Assembly (NCBI GenBank): GCA_003254925.1 | Contig: QANZ01022407.1 | Location: 1-64,000, forward strand | Length of the DNA stretch: 64,000 bases | Direction: 5' to 3' | DNA from: Chamaecrista fasciculata | Lineage: Eukaryota; Streptophyta; Magnoliopsida; Fabales; Fabaceae | Part shown: positions 61,701 to 64,000 of the stretch, piece by piece | Layout: each line of letters starts with the position of its first letter | Numbering within the stretch: position 1 is the stretch's first letter | Notes under the pieces: model-generated | What the model saw: the letters and a program-made list of their open reading frames with translations, nothing else | Databases searched by the model: none | Told to the model about the DNA's origin: nothing | Translations under genes and position numbers: made by a program

Positions 61701-63627
61701 AGTCCCTCTCAAGCTTCTTCCAGCGAGCATACATCAAAAGGAAACCCTCACTACCACAAGGTAATCCAGCAGCTATACGGTCAACATCAATATTTGTCTT
61801 TCCAAGTGCCCTTGCTTGGTCATAAGGAGGCATTATATCATGAGAGTTTGATTCTTTAAGTTTCTCATCTTCATCTTCAGCTAGTAGTCTTACTTGTTCA
61901 GTGACCTTCTTAGTCAATGTCACCTGATGATATGATATGCAGGGAGAGAGGGAGAAAGAAATAATTAAAATCGGTTAGCAATTTGGCTACACTAGTTCTT
62001 CTATTCTGCAGTATTATTTTTCTTTGCTTAAGATTTTGGGGGGTCAGCTGATAGGATGAGAAGATTATGTAGGATTTCTTATGGTATGAGGCTGGTGTGA
62101 ATAAAAGGGACCACTTGGTTATTTGGCAGGTGTGTTGTAGGTCAATAGAGGATATAAGGTGGGACTGGGTAACCTAATGTCTAAAAAATTCCTTGGTAGC
62201 AAAATGAATTTGGTGGTTTCCTTTCAAACCTACTACTTCGTGGCATAGGGTGATCAGGAGCAAAAATGATGTCCAACAGAACAGATAGAATGCTAATGTT
62301 AGGATTGGTTCAACTCATGCAAGCCATTGAAAGTTTATCAGATATTTCCTTCATTTTCTTCAATGCTTTCTTTCTATGTTGGAGATGGCACGTTTTTTTC
62401 AGTTCTGGGAGAACCATTGGATTGATTACTCTAGTTTTCCTGAACATTTTCCACGTTTATTATCTTCTTTACATAACTCTCCAATTTCTTATTTTTAACC
62501 AGATACGGTAATCTCCCGTGAATTTTATTTCTCTATGAATCATAATGTTACACTTGTGGATGATCTCACTCAGTGGCTTGAAATACTTGCTCCTTTCAAT
62601 GTTTCCTCATTGACCAACAAAGGGATTTGGAATTTGGATTCCTCAAGTTTTTATACTCGTTTGTCTTTTCTAAAATTTTGGTTCAAAGCCCAAATACTTC
62701 TTTTCATTTTTCTAAGCTTTTCATTTTTGGAAACTTGAGGTCCCTTCCAACGTGAAGACTTTCATTTGAACAGTAGGACTTCATAAAATTAACACAAACT
62801 ATTTGCTTCAAATGTGAGGAACCATTAAAGCTCTTTTACGTGATGTTTGTGTTGATGTGTTTCAAAAATTCAGAGATGAATAAACTTCCTCTTTTGCATT
62901 GTGAAGGCTTATTTGGAATATGTTGTGTGGTTTATTTGAAGAAAAATGCATTTGCCCAGCTGATCTAAGGGCATTTCTAGCTACCAAGCTTAGGGGTGTT
63001 GGGAGACAAAAAAGCACAAAGTTCTTGGAAAAAGTGCACTATTCTACGCTCTATGGCATCTTTGGCTAGAAAGAATGCTAGAGTATTTAATTAGCAATTG
63101 ATTTCTTCAGAACTTCTTTGGAAGAATCCTATTTGTCTGTCCTTTCTGCAGGTTTCTGCTAATGGTTTCTTCACGGGGTTTTCCATAGATATTCAGCCAA
63201 CGTAAAACATTTGTCGTGTCTCTCGTATGGATCAACGTCAGTTGTTCCATATAGCCGACCCCACCTAGTGGGATAAGGCTTTGATGGTATGGTATGGTAT
63301 TCAAAGTGATCTGATTGCTCGTTTGAATTAGCTTGGGTTTTTTCTTTTCTTTTTTTTTTTCCGTTTCTAGGAAGAATAGCTTGTCCTCTGATTTTGCACT
63401 CAAGTGAAAATGTCTCTAAAAAATTCCTTGTGTTTCATCCAAAAACAATGATAACATGTTTTAGGCAACTGCAAGGCATTACTGAATCTATGAAACATTA
63501 CCAACTTGGGAAGTAATTCAGATGCATTGGGTGGCAATCCAGCACCATCAACCATCCAGGGAAATTCAGGTGATCCATTGCTTTGAACTGTCTTTGCACC
63601 AGAAGTTATAATCTCATTCAACCGAGC
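55480..63627 (-). CDS. Inositol hexakisphosphate/diphosphoinositol-pentakisphosphate kinase (VIH/PPIP5K), C-terminal half
   Basis: Ten exons on - (63627-63502, 61923-61682, 61475-61431, 60219-60153, 59869-59798, 58539-58295, 58220-58163, 57635-57468, 56328-56254, 55737-55480) encode the last 451 residues with consistent phases. Landmarks are [100 protein letters not shown] and [16 protein letters not shown]. These belong to the histidine-acid-phosphatase-like domain. The N-terminal ATP-grasp kinase domain, which makes the pyrophosphates InsP7/InsP8 used in phosphate sensing and jasmonate signalling, lies beyond the window edge. An acidic insert DQDDDDDKE lies before RLDP. Residues near [11 protein letters not shown] probably hold the second phosphatase motif. 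Intron 61924-63501 carries a LINE remnant. Confidence 0.93.
56058..56206. mobile_element. Small MITE in a VIH intron
   Basis: The ends TAGTGTGTTTGGATAAAG and CTTATCCAAACATACCATA-like sequence are inverted, with AAAGTAATTTTTGAGGTAAT paired to ATTACCTCTAAAAATTACTT. It forms a near-complete hairpin of about 150 bases. Confidence 0.75.
62040..63170 (+). mobile_element. Decayed LINE ORF2 3' part in a VIH intron
   Basis: On +, with many stops and frame changes, the translation follows the end of plant LINE reverse transcriptases: [51 protein letters not shown], a CFKNSE...[10 protein letters not shown] zinc-binding part, and [11 protein letters not shown]. It is antisense to the VIH gene and lies wholly within one intron. 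Confidence 0.75.
63229..63301 (+). mobile_element. SINE-like 3' tail (Au-type) after the LINE remnant
   Basis: TAGCCGACCCCACCTAGTGG followed by GATAAGGCTTTG closely resembles the conserved 3' end of plant Au SINEs, which normally ends in TTG repeats; here it ends in a GGTAT/ATGGT repeat. No A or B box was found upstream, so it is either a 5'-truncated SINE or the 3' end of the LINE itself. Confidence 0.5.
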
Positions 63628-64000
63628 CTACAAACAATTCAATCAACACAAAAAGAAATATAAATGATACTGAAATGCTACTCTGACACCCAAAATTTAT
63701 CTGCAAGTCTGAAACTTCTCAAGTATTTAAGAACTATTTGCCAAACAGCCAACTTTTTCAGTAAGTTGCACTACCCCTTTTAGGCCATGTGAATTGGTCC
63801 AAACCAGGAAGTTCAACTCTCACAAAGATCCAACAAGCTAGTAACTTAGTTATTTAAGGCAAAAATCCAATATGTTTGGCATATCTAACCGGGAAGTATA
63901 TTAAAAGAAGTTTCAAACAAATATGACGTCCAGTGACTAAAAAGGTTAGTTAAAGAAGTTCTCAATAATGTGGCAAGCAAGTAATACTGTACATTACTAA
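63628..64000. other. VIH intron sequence at the window edge
   Basis: The next upstream exon of the VIH gene is not reached. The splice acceptor at 63628-63629 shows that this is intron. Nothing else is seen. Confidence 0.6.

Noticed and set aside
62266..62738. Open frames of 81 and 67 codons on + in the VIH intron
   Set aside because: They are pieces of the decayed LINE ORF2, not separate genes.
1..64000. CRISPR arrays, bacterial operons or prophage
   Set aside because: The gene structure, introns and repeats are those of a plant nuclear genome; no spacer-repeat arrays were seen.

Overview
This is nuclear DNA from a flowering plant, almost certainly a eudicot, taken from a draft assembly: there are N gaps at 10820-10918, 23267-23293 and 35167-35438, and single Ns at 7727, 36407, 46236, 50328 and 51926. 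Genes are split by GT-AG introns, intergenic DNA is very AT-rich, and several transposon families are present. The species cannot be fixed from the sequence.

Layout. 1 to about 10819 is a GC-rich Ty3/gypsy element of the Tat type. It has gag, protease, RT, RNase H, a second archaeal-like RNase H and integrase on +, and a long antisense gene (10280 to 6711) downstream. It carries an intron-like insert in pol, a Copia-type LTR inserted in the antisense gene, several frame breaks and a tandem-repeat tail running into a gap. 10919-16190 holds a Copia LTR end, foldback elements and a broken fragment of cobalamin-independent methionine synthase. 17259-19766 is an apparently intact Orn/Lys/Arg decarboxylase gene (+). 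19904-22559 is a Mutator-like element with inverted arms of about 850 bp that carries a host-gene fragment. 22570-28165 is a patchwork of repeats with exon remnants of VDAC porin (+) and a hypersensitive-induced-response protein (-).

From 28166 to 40496 lie two intact minus-strand genes: a receptor-like cytoplasmic kinase of the PBL34 type (28166-32880) and the mRNA 3'-end processing factor CLP1/CLPS3 (36618-40496). From 44508 to 53584 lies a tandemly duplicated block: a small four-helix membrane protein, a thioredoxin h2, a broken copy of the membrane protein and a second thioredoxin h2, with two tandem tRNA-Ala(AGC) genes between the first two. The right end (55480-63627 and beyond) is the 3' half of a minus-strand VIH/PPIP5K inositol pyrophosphate kinase gene, whose intron holds a decayed LINE and a SINE-like tail.

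The host genes are unrelated housekeeping or signalling genes and do not form a pathway. The striking parts are the spliced-looking pol gene and antisense gene of the Tat element, the host-gene-carrying MULE, the cluster of intron-bearing pseudogene fragments, and nested insertions that let some events be ordered in time.
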